From: Candidatus Moduliflexus flocculans
GTDB lineage: Bacteria > Moduliflexota > Moduliflexia > Moduliflexales > Moduliflexaceae
Length of the DNA: 32,449 nt
Direction of reading: 5' to 3'
NCBI GenBank assembly: GCA_000739515.1
Contig: DF820459.1
Location: forward strand, 159,712-192,160
The notes under the pieces are model-generated. The model did not search any database. It was not told where the DNA came from and saw only the letters and a list, made by a program, of their open reading frames with translations. The position numbers were made by a program, and so were the translations under genes. The stretch's first letter is position 1. Every line of letters begins with the position of its first letter. Positions 24,049 to 32,449 of the stretch are shown piece after piece.

Positions 24049-25782
24049 TCACGCAGCTTGCGCAAACGTGCCCAGCGATGCCTCCTGTTGGGAATGCTCA
24101 TACGCGCATTGAGCTAATCTCGAAGAAAATCCCTGATACGTCGGCAACGTCGAGACAAGACCTGGATCGACGATTTTGCAGCCTGTTCCACAAGTTCCGG
24201 CGATATGCTGGACACGAGTAAATATAGCGCGATTGAAGTCATCAATGACATAATGATCATTTAAAAAATTGAGCAGACTCAACACTTCGTTTGCTACGCC
24301 AGTTTCTATCGCCCGAAATCCATCATACACAAAATCGATAAACTCTGGCGGCGGGGTTGTTCGGCCTTTCCCAATGCCGGGCATGGTCGTGTGCGGATAG
24401 AGATGACAGCCATCCAATACCCCCTTGAGATGAGGAGCGTGCTGCGTGATTGACGTTAAATCGTCGGCATAGATACGATGGGCTGCGCAAAAGATGAGAT
24501 AGTCCGCTGATTCTACCGCTCTGGAGATATCTCGAGTAAAATACGGGTACATGTCAAATTTTACGAGATTTTGATCATCCGGCTTGACATACGGGTCATG
24601 CATCATGACAGCGCATCCTTTTTCCAGAAGTTGCCGCGCTAACTGGATCGTTGGTGAATTGCGCGTATCTTCAGAATTAAAGCGATAGGCCGTGCCGAAA
24701 AGCGCAATCGATTTGCCCTCAAGCGCTCCCCATACCTGCTCTGCTAGCCGGATGGTCGCAGCGGGCGATTCATCATTAATTTCTCTGGCTTTAAGAATCA
24801 GACTGTTGGCAGTATCCGCTCCACTGGCAAGTTTCCGCCACCAGAGCAGAATCCCATCTTTCGGGAGGCAGTGTCCGCCGACGCCAATGGTCGGGAGCAA
24901 AAGGCCGCCACTGGGGACAGCATTCGGGTTCTCTGATGCATCATCCGTTTGAGACAGGCGCGTATTGATCAATTTTCGAACATCATGAAAATTGAAATCA
25001 TGCGCGTCGCAATAGCGGACAATCTCGGCAGCATACGCAATTCTGACATCGCGATACGCATTTTCCAACGTTTTTACCACTTCAGCCGTTAAGCTGTTGG
25101 TCTGATATAACGTGCCACTTGTCACAATTTTAGAATAGAGCCGATGAATGCGTTCCGGCGTCTGCGGATTGAGACCAGCGACAATTTTATCTGAATTCAT
25201 GATCCGATGCACTAATCGCCCAGGCATCACGCGGTTCGGGCTATTGCCTAACAGAATATCTCGGCCTTCAATGAGATCGTACCGCGCAAAATGATTTCTG
25301 ATAAGCGTCGTCATGGTAGATGGCGCAAGCGTTGACTCGAAGATAATCAGGGGGGTTTTTGATGTGGGTTTTTGTTGAAGCTCTACCGCGACGTGCGTTA
25401 ACGCATCAAACAGCGGGACATAATCAGGGCCGAGCCCATTCTTATCGGTTTGAACACATACCAGAATGACATCAGCCTCGCGAACTTCGGAATACGAATG
25501 GCTTGCCCGCAGCAAACCGGAGGCAACCGCCTGGGCCACGATATTATCCAGGTCAGGCTCAAGACCGCCGATTGGAGAGCGTCCAGAATTAATTGCTGCT
25601 ACTTTCCACCCTGATGTTGCCGAATTCCGTTGAATGACAACCACTTCGGTTGGATGGTCAGTTCCTTCGCAAATTCTCGCATGAGCGAGCATAGCTGCCA
25701 TTGGCATTCCGACAATCCCCGGGCCAATCACGACAATCTTGTTGATTTGCCAGGAGTCTATTGTCTGATGATTATTCGACAT
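24049..25782 (-). CDS. UDP-sugar 6-dehydrogenase family protein with C-terminal extension (WbpA/WecC-like)
   Basis: A 577-aa nucleotide-sugar dehydrogenase that makes a uronic acid by two-step NAD-dependent oxidation. The NAD site is VVIGPGIVGMP (17-27). The central helix contains VVKTLENAYRD, and the catalytic cysteine is Cys305 in GVGGHCLPKDG. The UDP-binding domain follows with LFGTAYRFNSEDTRNSP (361-377). The family normally ends near 430-450 residues; here about 110 more carry HDPY...-unrelated sequence, including CGTGCKIVDPG (531-541). GGGAG is 8 nt before the ATG. With the epimerase and WbpB/D-like fusion it likely makes an N-acetylated hexuronic acid. Which UDP-HexNAc is used cannot be read. 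Confidence 0.88.
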   Translation of the reverse strand: MSNNHQTIDSWQINKIVVIGPGIVGMPMAAMLAHARICEGTDHPTEVVVIQRNSATSGWKVAAINSGRSPIGGLEPDLDNIVAQAVASGLLRASHSYSEVREADVILVCVQTDKNGLGPDYVPLFDALTHVAVELQQKPTSKTPLIIFESTLAPSTMTTLIRNHFARYDLIEGRDILLGNSPNRVMPGRLVHRIMNSDKIVAGLNPQTPERIHRLYSKIVTSGTLYQTNSLTAEVVKTLENAYRDVRIAYAAEIVRYCDAHDFNFHDVRKLINTRLSQTDDASENPNAVPSGGLLLPTIGVGGHCLPKDGILLWWRKLASGADTANSLILKAREINDESPAATIRLAEQVWGALEGKSIALFGTAYRFNSEDTRNSPTIQLARQLLEKGCAVMMHDPYVKPDDQNLVKFDMYPYFTRDISRAVESADYLIFCAAHRIYADDLTSITQHAPHLKGVLDGCHLYPHTTMPGIGKGRTTPPPEFIDFVYDGFRAIETGVANEVLSLLNFLNDHYVIDDFNRAIFTRVQHIAGTCGTGCKIVDPGLVSTLPTYQGFSSRLAQCAYEHSQQEASLGTFAQAA

Positions 25783-26020
25783 TGCGTGTTCTCCCGTCTA
25801 TGAGCGCAACTTCTTGTCGGCCTCTTCAGAATTGGCGAACGATGCGGACAGGAAACCTGCGCCCCTTGATTGATAGTTATGCTCGATGCCGACTTATACG
25901 TCTTAGTCCAATCTTCTCCCTGTCATATATCGCACCACCACTGTCCTTATCGGCAAGATATCCCCCCCTATGTGGATCGCGCCGATGAGGGCGGCGACGG
26001 TTCTAAGGGGGGCTTAAAAA

Positions 26021-27922
26021 TCACAAGTTCTGAGCATTAGCAGGCTGATCAATAAATTGCTGATGCCATAGCTCAAGATTCAAAATTCCCCACAATCGGC
26101 GGCTGAACGGCTCATCATTCTCGATGCTTCGCTGAATCTGGCGTTCATCAAAAATGCCTCGATTGCGACAGGATGACGACAGTAAAATATCACGCAGGAA
26201 ATCGCCAGCGCGATTTTTCGCCCAGAGATGTAGCGGAACGGGAAATCCCATTTTGTCTTTGCGTGTCATGATTTTTTCAGGCAAGAGGTCTTTCATCGTT
26301 TTTTTCAGGATGTGTTTTGTCTCTGCGCCTTTGAACTTCATGCGAGGCGGCATACTGGTCACAAGATCGACGATGCGATAATCCAATAACGGCACGCGCG
26401 ATTCCAGCGAGACGGCCATGCTGACGCGGTCTTCGACTTGAAGCAGGGCTGGCAGGCTTGCCACCATGTCGAAGTTTACCATCTTATTAAAATACGACAA
26501 CGTATCGGGATGATTAAAAATCTGTTGGAAGTGCCTGAAAATTTTCTCGCGGTCATACGTTGCTAAAAAATCCTGACTTAAGAGACTTGAGCGTCCGTCA
26601 ATTCGTTCGACAAGGCTGAAATATCGGCGATCCATCTCTTCGAATGTGCCATGTTCCCAAAAATGTTTGAGCATGGGAACATATTGTTGCAGGATTGGCA
26701 GGTTAGGCAGGATTGAGGACATTGATACAATATGCTCGCCTTCTTCATTTGTCTCAAAAATCGCGCCTTTTAAAACTTGTTCAAGATACGCGACAACATA
26801 GCGAGTATATCCGGCGAAAATTTCATCGCCGCCCTGGCCGCCTAAAACCACAGTCACCTCTCTGGCAGCCAGCCGTGACACCATGTATTGCGGAAACAGA
26901 CCCGGCCCGGCGACCGGCTCGTCCATGTGATAAATAAGGCGAGGAAGAGTTTCAATAAATTCAATATCTGTCGGATAAATAAGAAACATTTCGGCGTCAC
27001 AAGCTGCCGCAACCTCGCGGGCATAACTGGACTCATCGAATTCCGGCCCTTCGAAGAACGCGCCGGTAAACGTCTTCAGTCGCTTTGAATAGAATTTGCT
27101 GGCAAGCATGGTAACGATGCTTGAGTCAATTCCACCGCTTAAGTATGTGCCGACCGGGACGTCGCTGCGAAGCTGTAATTGGATCGCATCTTCTAATAGT
27201 GTTCGCAAGGTATAAATGAAATATTCTTCGGTATGATGAACATCAACGACAAAACATGATTCCCAATATCGTACAGTTCTGACGCGCATTAATTCCAGAT
27301 CAATCACTTGATAATGGGCTGGGAGCAGCTTATGAATTCCTTTAAATAACGTGGAATCACCGATGATGTATTGAAATGTTACATATTCCTGCATCGCCTC
27401 ATAATCGGCCTCGGCGGGGACCGCCGGATGTTGCAGCAGCGCCTTGATTTCCGAAGCAAAGAGGAAATATTCGTTGCTGGCATAATAATACAGGGGTTTG
27501 ATCCCAAAATGATCTCGGGCGGCAATCAGGCGATTTTGTTCGCGATCATACAATAAAAATGCAAACATGCCGTTTAACTGCTTGATCGCATCCGTGCCAT
27601 ATTCCGCATACATCTTGAGAATGACTTCGGTATCTGAATTGGTCTGAAACTGATGGCCTTTTTGTTTAAGGGCTTCCCGCAGTTCAATGTAATTATAAAT
27701 CTCGCCATTGAATACGAGGGTCAGGTGTCCGCTGCTCATGGGTTGGTGACCGGAAACAAGATCAATAATGGCGAGGCGTTTGTGATGCAAACCGACACAG
27801 CCGTCAATAAAATCCCCTTCGTCGTCCGGGCCGCGATGTTTCAGCGTGTCGCCCATGCGTGTAAGAATGGCAGGATCAATAACAGTTCGATTCCGATTGA
27901 CGATTCCAACGATTCCGCACAT
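26021..27922 (-). CDS. Glutamine-hydrolysing amidotransferase, asparagine synthase (AsnB) family
   Basis: A 633-aa enzyme with an N-terminal glutaminase domain: catalytic Cys2 in MCGIVG, KHRGPDDEG (28-36), and NGEIYNY (72-78) for glutamine binding. The synthetase domain follows with the ATP pyrophosphatase loop SGGIDSS (262-268). GGAGG lies 8 nt before the ATG. Within polysaccharide loci such proteins often amidate a uronic-acid carboxyl group, as proposed for WbpS-type proteins; with a uronate-forming dehydrogenase next door that is more likely than asparagine supply, but both are possible. The length is typical of the polysaccharide-associated group. The gaps to its neighbours are 126 and 238 bp. 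Confidence 0.9.
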   Translation of the reverse strand: MCGIVGIVNRNRTVIDPAILTRMGDTLKHRGPDDEGDFIDGCVGLHHKRLAIIDLVSGHQPMSSGHLTLVFNGEIYNYIELREALKQKGHQFQTNSDTEVILKMYAEYGTDAIKQLNGMFAFLLYDREQNRLIAARDHFGIKPLYYYASNEYFLFASEIKALLQHPAVPAEADYEAMQEYVTFQYIIGDSTLFKGIHKLLPAHYQVIDLELMRVRTVRYWESCFVVDVHHTEEYFIYTLRTLLEDAIQLQLRSDVPVGTYLSGGIDSSIVTMLASKFYSKRLKTFTGAFFEGPEFDESSYAREVAAACDAEMFLIYPTDIEFIETLPRLIYHMDEPVAGPGLFPQYMVSRLAAREVTVVLGGQGGDEIFAGYTRYVVAYLEQVLKGAIFETNEEGEHIVSMSSILPNLPILQQYVPMLKHFWEHGTFEEMDRRYFSLVERIDGRSSLLSQDFLATYDREKIFRHFQQIFNHPDTLSYFNKMVNFDMVASLPALLQVEDRVSMAVSLESRVPLLDYRIVDLVTSMPPRMKFKGAETKHILKKTMKDLLPEKIMTRKDKMGFPVPLHLWAKNRAGDFLRDILLSSSCRNRGIFDERQIQRSIENDEPFSRRLWGILNLELWHQQFIDQPANAQNL

Positions 27923-28048
27923 GATTCAACCCTCCGCTCCTGATGTAAACGGCGTTTGATTGCCGTGCTCATTCAGAATAAAAATTATGCGTGCAATGCC
28001 ATGCGACTGCGAAATAGAGAATTTTTTCTTCGTTTTGAGAACCGCCTC

Positions 28049-29431
28049 TCATGGCGATCTTGCATCATCCGAAAGAATTGCAGATACTCTTGCCGCTAAG
28101 GAAACAACGGCATTATTATTGAGCGTCGAATGCTGAATCATGGCCGTATTGACAATATACACTCCCGGAAAAGGGGTTTTACTATCAAACGCACGTTCGG
28201 AAGCGTGTAACTCCTGTAATGGCTGGACATATTGTTCGCGGAAAATTTGGGCATGAAGAATCTCTTCCTGCTTCAAATTTGGGAAGACTGTTTGCAATTT
28301 GGCAATAAAAAGCGTGATGATTTCGTCATCGCTGAGACGATTGACAGGATCATCAGGCGGCATATACTTGGGCAGATACACGAGATGATGTCCGCCGACC
28401 TCATCCGGCGACACGACGTTGGTTGCTTCAATGATTCCGGTAAAAGGGAGGTCTTGTTCAAGAAGATTAATCACGTAATATGGGGAAAGTTTCCGCGTCA
28501 ATATCAAAAATACGCACGCGATGCTGAGATATTCGACCTGGCGGAGTTGCTGCCAATAGGGATGATCTTCGGGCGGATCCAATATCTGCAACACATGCTG
28601 GCAAGGAATCGTGAATAAAACCTTATCAACAACCGCGCTGCCAGCATTAGTTATTACGCTGATCCCCGCGTGTTCGTGTTTATCTGTGGCATAACGCCGC
28701 TGTAACGGCTCGACACGCACAACCTCAGTCTCGGTGTTCACGGTCACGTTCAGTTCAGCGAGTCTCTTTGCCGCAGTGGTTAAAATCGCATGATAGCCGC
28801 CATGAACATGCCCCATCTGCTCCCGCTGGCTTCCGGCGCTTCGCGCGCCATGCAAACGGGTAATGGTCGCCCAGATAAACGCGGCGGAGGTTTTTTCTCG
28901 CGCGCCGCCAAGCTTGCTCCGCAGCAATGGATCCCAGATGTTTTCATACACCCGTCGTCCGAACACGTTCGTGAGCCAGGCGCGCACATAGATTTTATCT
29001 AATTTAGCAGGGTCTTTTATACGACCGCAATACAGAATCCCCAGCCCCATCCGAAATTTCTGCCAGAGCGACATGAATGGAAATCGGATGAAATCCATTG
29101 TTGAAGAAAGAGAAACTAATCGTCCCTCGCCATAAAAACCTGTTTTGGTCTCGCGCCAGAAAATATCTTCTTGAAGCTGCAATTCTGCGAGAAACGCTCT
29201 GAGAGGAGCATCCGTCGAAAGGATGACGTGGTAAAAACGATCCCATACAATATCCTGCCATTGATAGTAGGTGCTTAAGCCCCCTAATTGCTTGTCTTTT
29301 TCGAAGATCGTCACCCGAAAGCGCCCTGATTTTGCTAAGTAGAACGCTGCGGCGATGCCCATCATTCCGCCGCCGATAATCGCGATTGATTCTTGCGATG
29401 AACGTGTGTAATCAGTATCGAGCATCATCAT
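28049..29431 (-). CDS. FAD-dependent oxidoreductase, amine-oxidase/protoporphyrinogen-oxidase-like
   Basis: A 460-aa flavoprotein. The dinucleotide motif IAIIGGGMMGIAAAFYLAKSG is followed by the ribose-contacting Glu in FEKDKQLGGLSTY. The C-terminal FAD contact reads VYIVNTAMIQHSTLNNNAV. It resembles NAD(P)/FAD oxidoreductases of glycan loci that are distantly related to UDP-galactopyranose mutase and protoporphyrinogen oxidase. The reaction is unknown; oxidation or ring contraction of a nucleotide or lipid-linked sugar would suit the context. The ATG at 29431 is one of three in a row and has a weak site. A TTG at 29440 is less likely. It lies 60 bp after the epimerase gene. Confidence 0.85.
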   Translation of the reverse strand: MMMLDTDYTRSSQESIAIIGGGMMGIAAAFYLAKSGRFRVTIFEKDKQLGGLSTYYQWQDIVWDRFYHVILSTDAPLRAFLAELQLQEDIFWRETKTGFYGEGRLVSLSSTMDFIRFPFMSLWQKFRMGLGILYCGRIKDPAKLDKIYVRAWLTNVFGRRVYENIWDPLLRSKLGGAREKTSAAFIWATITRLHGARSAGSQREQMGHVHGGYHAILTTAAKRLAELNVTVNTETEVVRVEPLQRRYATDKHEHAGISVITNAGSAVVDKVLFTIPCQHVLQILDPPEDHPYWQQLRQVEYLSIACVFLILTRKLSPYYVINLLEQDLPFTGIIEATNVVSPDEVGGHHLVYLPKYMPPDDPVNRLSDDEIITLFIAKLQTVFPNLKQEEILHAQIFREQYVQPLQELHASERAFDSKTPFPGVYIVNTAMIQHSTLNNNAVVSLAARVSAILSDDARSP

Positions 29432-29491
29432 AAACTGCAACCTGTATTCCGCCCGCTCATAGAGCGAAATACGGGCTGCGAACGGCGAGAG

Positions 29492-30604
29492 TTACTGGGA
29501 AAGAACATCGCGCAGCAAGATGTTCACAATTTGAGCACTGGCAGCGCCATCGCCAAACACAGGAATCCATTCCCCGCCTTGCGCTGAGCGAACTCGCGCC
29601 ACGATCTCTTCTTCGTCAATCGCGCATAACCGATTCCACCCGGTTTCGACGGTTTCTACCCATTCTGTTTCCTGGCGCAGCGTCACGCATGGAACTCGGA
29701 AAAAGTAGGCTTCCTTCTGAACGCCGCCCGAGTCCGTGATGATCGCCCTGGCATGTTTTTCAAGCGTTAACATATCAAAATATCCGACCGGCTCGATCAG
29801 CCGTAATTGAGAAACATGACCGAAATCGCCATCATGCGCGAGAATCGCCTCCACAATTTTTTGGGTGCGCGGATGAACAGGAAAGACCACCGGAAATTCA
29901 AACTGGCAGAACGCTCGTAAAATATGCTGCATCTGCTCCATCACGTCGGCATTAACAGGACGATGCACGGTCGCTAAATAGTAGTGCTGCGGAAGCAGGC
30001 GATGCTGAGCGAGGGCGTTTGACCGGGTTTCCGCGATTGCTGCGTAATGCAGCGAGGCGTCGAACATGACGTCGCCTGTCAAATGGACGCCCTGCGTGAT
30101 GCCTTCCTGTCGGAGAATCGAGACACTGGTCGGGGTGGGGCAAAATAAGAACGTGGAGATGTGGTCAGTCAGAATGCGATTGATTTCTTCTGGCATGGCG
30201 CGATTATAGCTGCGCAAGCCGGCTTCCACATGGCCGATAGGCATGTTCAATTTCGCCGCAGCCAACGCTGCCGCCAGCGTTGAATTGGTATCGCCATACA
30301 CCAGCACCACATCCGGCTGTTCCGCAAGCAGCACCGGCTCGAGCTTCATCAAGATTTCGCCGGTTTGTGCGGCGTGGCTGCCAGAGCCGACTCCAAGATT
30401 ATACGCCGGAGTCGGAATCTCCATCTCTTCAAAAAAAATCTGCGACATCGTTTCGTCATAATGCTGTCCCGTATGCACAATGACTTCCGTGAGGCGCGAT
30501 ATTTCGCAGTGAGCGTTATGCGCCTGGATCGCGCGCGAAACCACCGCAGCTTTGACGAATTGAGGCCGAGCGCCGACAACAGTGACAATTTTCATTGCGC
30601 GCAT
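29492..30604 (-). CDS. UDP-N-acetylglucosamine 2-epimerase family (WecB/WbpI-like)
   Basis: A 370-aa non-hydrolysing epimerase. Hallmarks are KIVTVVGARPQFVKAA at the start, VHTGQHYDETMSQIFF, VYGDTNSTLAAALAA, VEAGLRSYNRAMPEEINR with two likely catalytic glutamates, a histidine in TVHRPVN, and ITDSGGVQKEAYF near the UDP site. It converts a UDP-GlcNAc-type sugar to the manno form; with the WbpB/D-like fusion upstream the substrate may be the 2,3-diacetamido glucuronate, as for WbpI. The ATG at 30604 overlaps the previous stop by one base (TAATG) with GGGGAG 4 nt upstream. An ATG three codons later is possible. A longer frame to 30793 overlaps the fusion gene and is not used. Confidence 0.9.
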   Translation of the reverse strand: MRAMKIVTVVGARPQFVKAAVVSRAIQAHNAHCEISRLTEVIVHTGQHYDETMSQIFFEEMEIPTPAYNLGVGSGSHAAQTGEILMKLEPVLLAEQPDVVLVYGDTNSTLAAALAAAKLNMPIGHVEAGLRSYNRAMPEEINRILTDHISTFLFCPTPTSVSILRQEGITQGVHLTGDVMFDASLHYAAIAETRSNALAQHRLLPQHYYLATVHRPVNADVMEQMQHILRAFCQFEFPVVFPVHPRTQKIVEAILAHDGDFGHVSQLRLIEPVGYFDMLTLEKHARAIITDSGGVQKEAYFFRVPCVTLRQETEWVETVETGWNRLCAIDEEEIVARVRSAQGGEWIPVFGDGAASAQIVNILLRDVLSQ

Positions 30605-32226
30605 TATTCTCCCCGTTCTTCTAATCCATTGGCGGTTTTCGCGTAAATTTTGCCGCAAACTGTGCAGACGAGATACGCATCCAATCGTTCGCCGCATGAG
30701 CAGCGCCATCCGGCGAGTCTGGCGGGATTCCCCACCACAAGCGCATGATCCGGCACATCTTTCAGCACGACCGCGCCCGCGCCGACAAAGCAATAGCGGC
30801 CTAACGTCACGCCGCAGACAATGGTGGCATTCGCGCCGATAGACGCTCCTTTTTTTACGAGCGTCGAGCGCATTTGATCCATTTTATAGATTGCCGAACG
30901 AGGGGTCATCACATTGGTAAACACCATAGACGGTCCACAAAACACATCGTCTTCGAGCGTGACGCCCTTATAGACTGAGACGTTATTTTGGATTTTGCAT
31001 CCATTTCCAATCGTCACGTCAGGGCCGACGACCACGTTCTGGCCGAGATTACAGCGCTCTCCGATTGTTGTGCCTGATAGAATATGCGAAAAATGCCAGA
31101 TTTTCGTGCCAGATCCAATCTGCACGCGGTCATCAATAACCGCCGTCTCATGAATGCCGGTGTGCGCGGGAGTTTTGGGAGGCGTTGCCGGATGAGATTC
31201 TTCGCGCAAAGCCACTTTGCTGCAATTCTGATCCAAAGAACGTTGGCTGGCGTTGAGGATTCTCAGCACTCGCAGTCCTTCACGTCCATCAGTCAGCGGG
31301 CGATGACCGGTCGCGATACATTCGAGAAAATGCTCGCATTCTACTCGCAAGGCTTCTCGTTGAGGGACATTCACGCGTTCCGGTTCGGCTTTCGTTGGAA
31401 TCGGAGTGTGGTTCTTCCAGGTAATCTCATGGGGATAGAGCAGAAGTTTGTCCTCCCAGGGCTTCGTATCATCGAATACCGCCATTTTGCGTTCCCCGAC
31501 CACCACTAACTTTTGCTCTTTGACCGGATGCAGCCAGGAAACAAACACATGAGCGCGCAACCCTGAAGAAAATTCTAAGTGGGTCGTCGTGACATCAGCG
31601 ATATGCTGATGCAGGTAATTGCCGCCAATCGCCATCACAGAGTCCGGAAATTCTCCAGCCAACGATAGAATCATGGAAATATCATGCGGCGCAAACGACC
31701 AGAGAATATTTTCCTCGCGTCGAAATTTGCCTAAATTCAACCGATTAGAATAGATGTAATCGATCCGGCCAAGCTCTCCGGCATGAATGAGTTCTTTGAG
31801 GCGCACAAAGGTCGGATGGTATTGCAATAAGTGTCCAACCATCAACACCAATGAGCGCTCTTCAGCAAGCCCGATCAGATGTTCGGCATCTGCCTCGTTT
31901 AATACCAGTGGTTTTTCGACATACACATGTTTGCCCGCCAATAACGCTTCTTTCGCAAAATAAAAGTGGGTTTCCGCCGGAGTGGCGATGATCACGCCCT
32001 GAATATCTGTTCTTTTGAGGATATCTGTGAAGGCAAAACAGGTTTCTATGTTTGGATATTGCCGTTTGAAATCGGCAAGCACGGTTTCATTCTTATCGCA
32101 GATGATTGCGAGGACGCCGATATCATGATAATTGCGAACTAAATTTTTTCCCCAGTAGCCAGAGCCGACAACTGCAACAGCTGGGCGGGAGGTTGAGGAT
32201 GATTGCATTTCCGGTTGCTCGTTCAT
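30604..32226 (-). CDS. Fusion: Gfo/Idh/MocA sugar dehydrogenase plus left-handed beta-helix N-acetyltransferase (WbpB-WbpD-like)
   Basis: A 540-aa two-enzyme fusion. Residues 15-345 are an NAD-dependent dehydrogenase: [10 protein letters not shown] (19-28), VEKPL (103-107) with the family's Glu-Lys-Pro, and FAPHD (178-182). Residues 355-505 are hexapeptide repeats ([47 protein letters not shown]) of an acetyltransferase. The tail (509-524) has CxC and CxxC spaced as a zinc ribbon. In P. aeruginosa O-antigen synthesis the two activities, WbpB and WbpD, oxidise C3 of UDP-GlcNAcA and acetylate the 3-amino sugar, with the aminotransferase WbpE acting between. Here they are one chain and no aminotransferase is present. 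No clear ribosome site precedes the ATG. Confidence 0.88.
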   Translation of the reverse strand: MNEQPEMQSSSTSRPAVAVVGSGYWGKNLVRNYHDIGVLAIICDKNETVLADFKRQYPNIETCFAFTDILKRTDIQGVIIATPAETHFYFAKEALLAGKHVYVEKPLVLNEADAEHLIGLAEERSLVLMVGHLLQYHPTFVRLKELIHAGELGRIDYIYSNRLNLGKFRREENILWSFAPHDISMILSLAGEFPDSVMAIGGNYLHQHIADVTTTHLEFSSGLRAHVFVSWLHPVKEQKLVVVGERKMAVFDDTKPWEDKLLLYPHEITWKNHTPIPTKAEPERVNVPQREALRVECEHFLECIATGHRPLTDGREGLRVLRILNASQRSLDQNCSKVALREESHPATPPKTPAHTGIHETAVIDDRVQIGSGTKIWHFSHILSGTTIGERCNLGQNVVVGPDVTIGNGCKIQNNVSVYKGVTLEDDVFCGPSMVFTNVMTPRSAIYKMDQMRSTLVKKGASIGANATIVCGVTLGRYCFVGAGAVVLKDVPDHALVVGNPARLAGWRCSCGERLDAYLVCTVCGKIYAKTANGLEERGE

Positions 32227-32260
32227 CGTACCATCATGTCGAATAGATGATCGCGCATTT

Positions 32261-32277
32261 CGCCATCAGTGATGGCG
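32261..32277. promoter_or_regulatory. 17-bp perfect palindrome upstream of the polysaccharide locus
   Basis: CGCCATCAGTGATGGCG is a perfect inverted repeat with a single central base, 35-51 bp before the start codon of the first gene in the leftward locus. A one-base loop is poor for RNA folding, so a DNA-binding dimer site is the better reading. No clear promoter boxes were found around it. Confidence 0.4.
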
Positions 32278-32381
32278 CTCGCGATGCTATTTACGACACC
32301 CCCTTCTGAAAACTTTCCTGGTTATTTAATTATGCAAACAACAAGACAATCTGCGCTGATAATTTTCCGCAGAACTAATCA

Positions 32382-32449
32382 CTGATGTTACGCAGCAGGT
32401 TCAATACAAATGGCCGCAAACTCCCCTCCTGGGAGGGGTTGGGGGTGGG
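32382..32449. repeat. MITE-like inverted-repeat element, copy 3 (cut by window end)
   Basis: CTGATGTTACGCAGC at 32382-32396 equals bases 1-15 of the window. It is followed by a different 20-bp stretch and then the CCCCTCCTGGGAGGGG block found in copies 1 and 2. The sequence ends inside the element. Its left terminus matches exactly, so this is the left half of another copy in the same orientation as copy 1. Confidence 0.7.

Noticed and set aside
25783..26020. Possible regulatory or coding content in the 238-bp gap before the UDP-sugar dehydrogenase gene
   Set aside because: Only short C-rich and G-rich runs are seen, with no convincing hairpin with a T-tail, promoter pair or ribosome-site-preceded frame.
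30605..30793. N-terminal extension of the epimerase frame to 30793
   Set aside because: It overlaps the zinc-ribbon end of the fusion gene and reads as arginine-rich shadow sequence. The epimerase family begins at the KIVTVVGARPQ motif.

Overview
The window looks like chromosome of an uncultured Gram-negative bacterium. It has periplasmic sugar-binding proteins with classical signal peptides, a lipobox lipoprotein, a surface-polysaccharide locus, and intergenic gaps rich in palindromic repeats. The mix of ribose-type sugar ABC operons, a STAND ATPase fused to a formylglycine-enzyme-like domain, and many G/C-rich inverted repeats resembles what I remember of candidate phylum KSB3/Modulibacteria. 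That is only an impression; there is no rRNA or other marker gene here. Both window ends lie in copies of one repeat family, so this may be a whole contig broken at repeats.

Region 1 (about 290-8,140, mostly minus strand). Read leftward from 7426: an SDR dehydrogenase, two RbsC-like permeases, a periplasmic sugar-binding protein, a double-domain RbsA-like ATPase, a second SDR, and a small PH-like (YokE-type) protein. This is one complete sugar ABC transporter framed by two oxidoreductases. It diverges across a 716-bp AT- and repeat-rich spacer from Region 2.

Region 2 (8,143-14,640, plus strand): a second sugar-binding protein, a DUF2291 lipoprotein, an RbsA-like ATPase starting inside the previous stop codon, one permease, and an L-fucose/L-arabinose-isomerase family enzyme, closed by a strong intrinsic terminator. 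Together the two operons look like an uptake-and-conversion module for one or two unidentified monosaccharides. No regulator, sugar kinase or aldolase is present.

Region 3 (14,770-18,264): a small two-TM membrane protein of unknown function behind a one-base-overlapping 18-codon leader ORF. Divergent from it is an 894-aa STAND-type ATPase with TPR repeats and a C-terminal FGE-sulfatase/C-type-lectin-like domain, preceded by an exact consensus sigma70 promoter. This is the most system-like gene in the window, a candidate sensor of the NTPase conflict/signalling type.

Region 4 (18,281-32,226, all minus strand): a surface-polysaccharide locus. In transcription order: a WbpB-WbpD-like fusion (sugar dehydrogenase plus N-acetyltransferase), a UDP-GlcNAc 2-epimerase family protein, an FAD-dependent oxidoreductase, an asparagine-synthase-like amidotransferase, a UDP-sugar dehydrogenase with an unusual C-terminal tail, a polysaccharide deacetylase, a family 2 glycosyltransferase and two GT39-like membrane glycosyltransferases. 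The set fits synthesis of a 2,3-diamino-uronic acid, but the expected WbpE-type aminotransferase is absent and may lie beyond the right edge.

At least five families of short palindromic or MITE-like repeats sit in the gaps: TTACGCAGC-ended elements, AGGAGTG...CACTCCT hairpins, CGAAAC/GTTTCG hairpins, a four-hairpin cluster, and CGCTTCGACACG elements. I see no tRNA, rRNA, CRISPR array, transposase or integrase.
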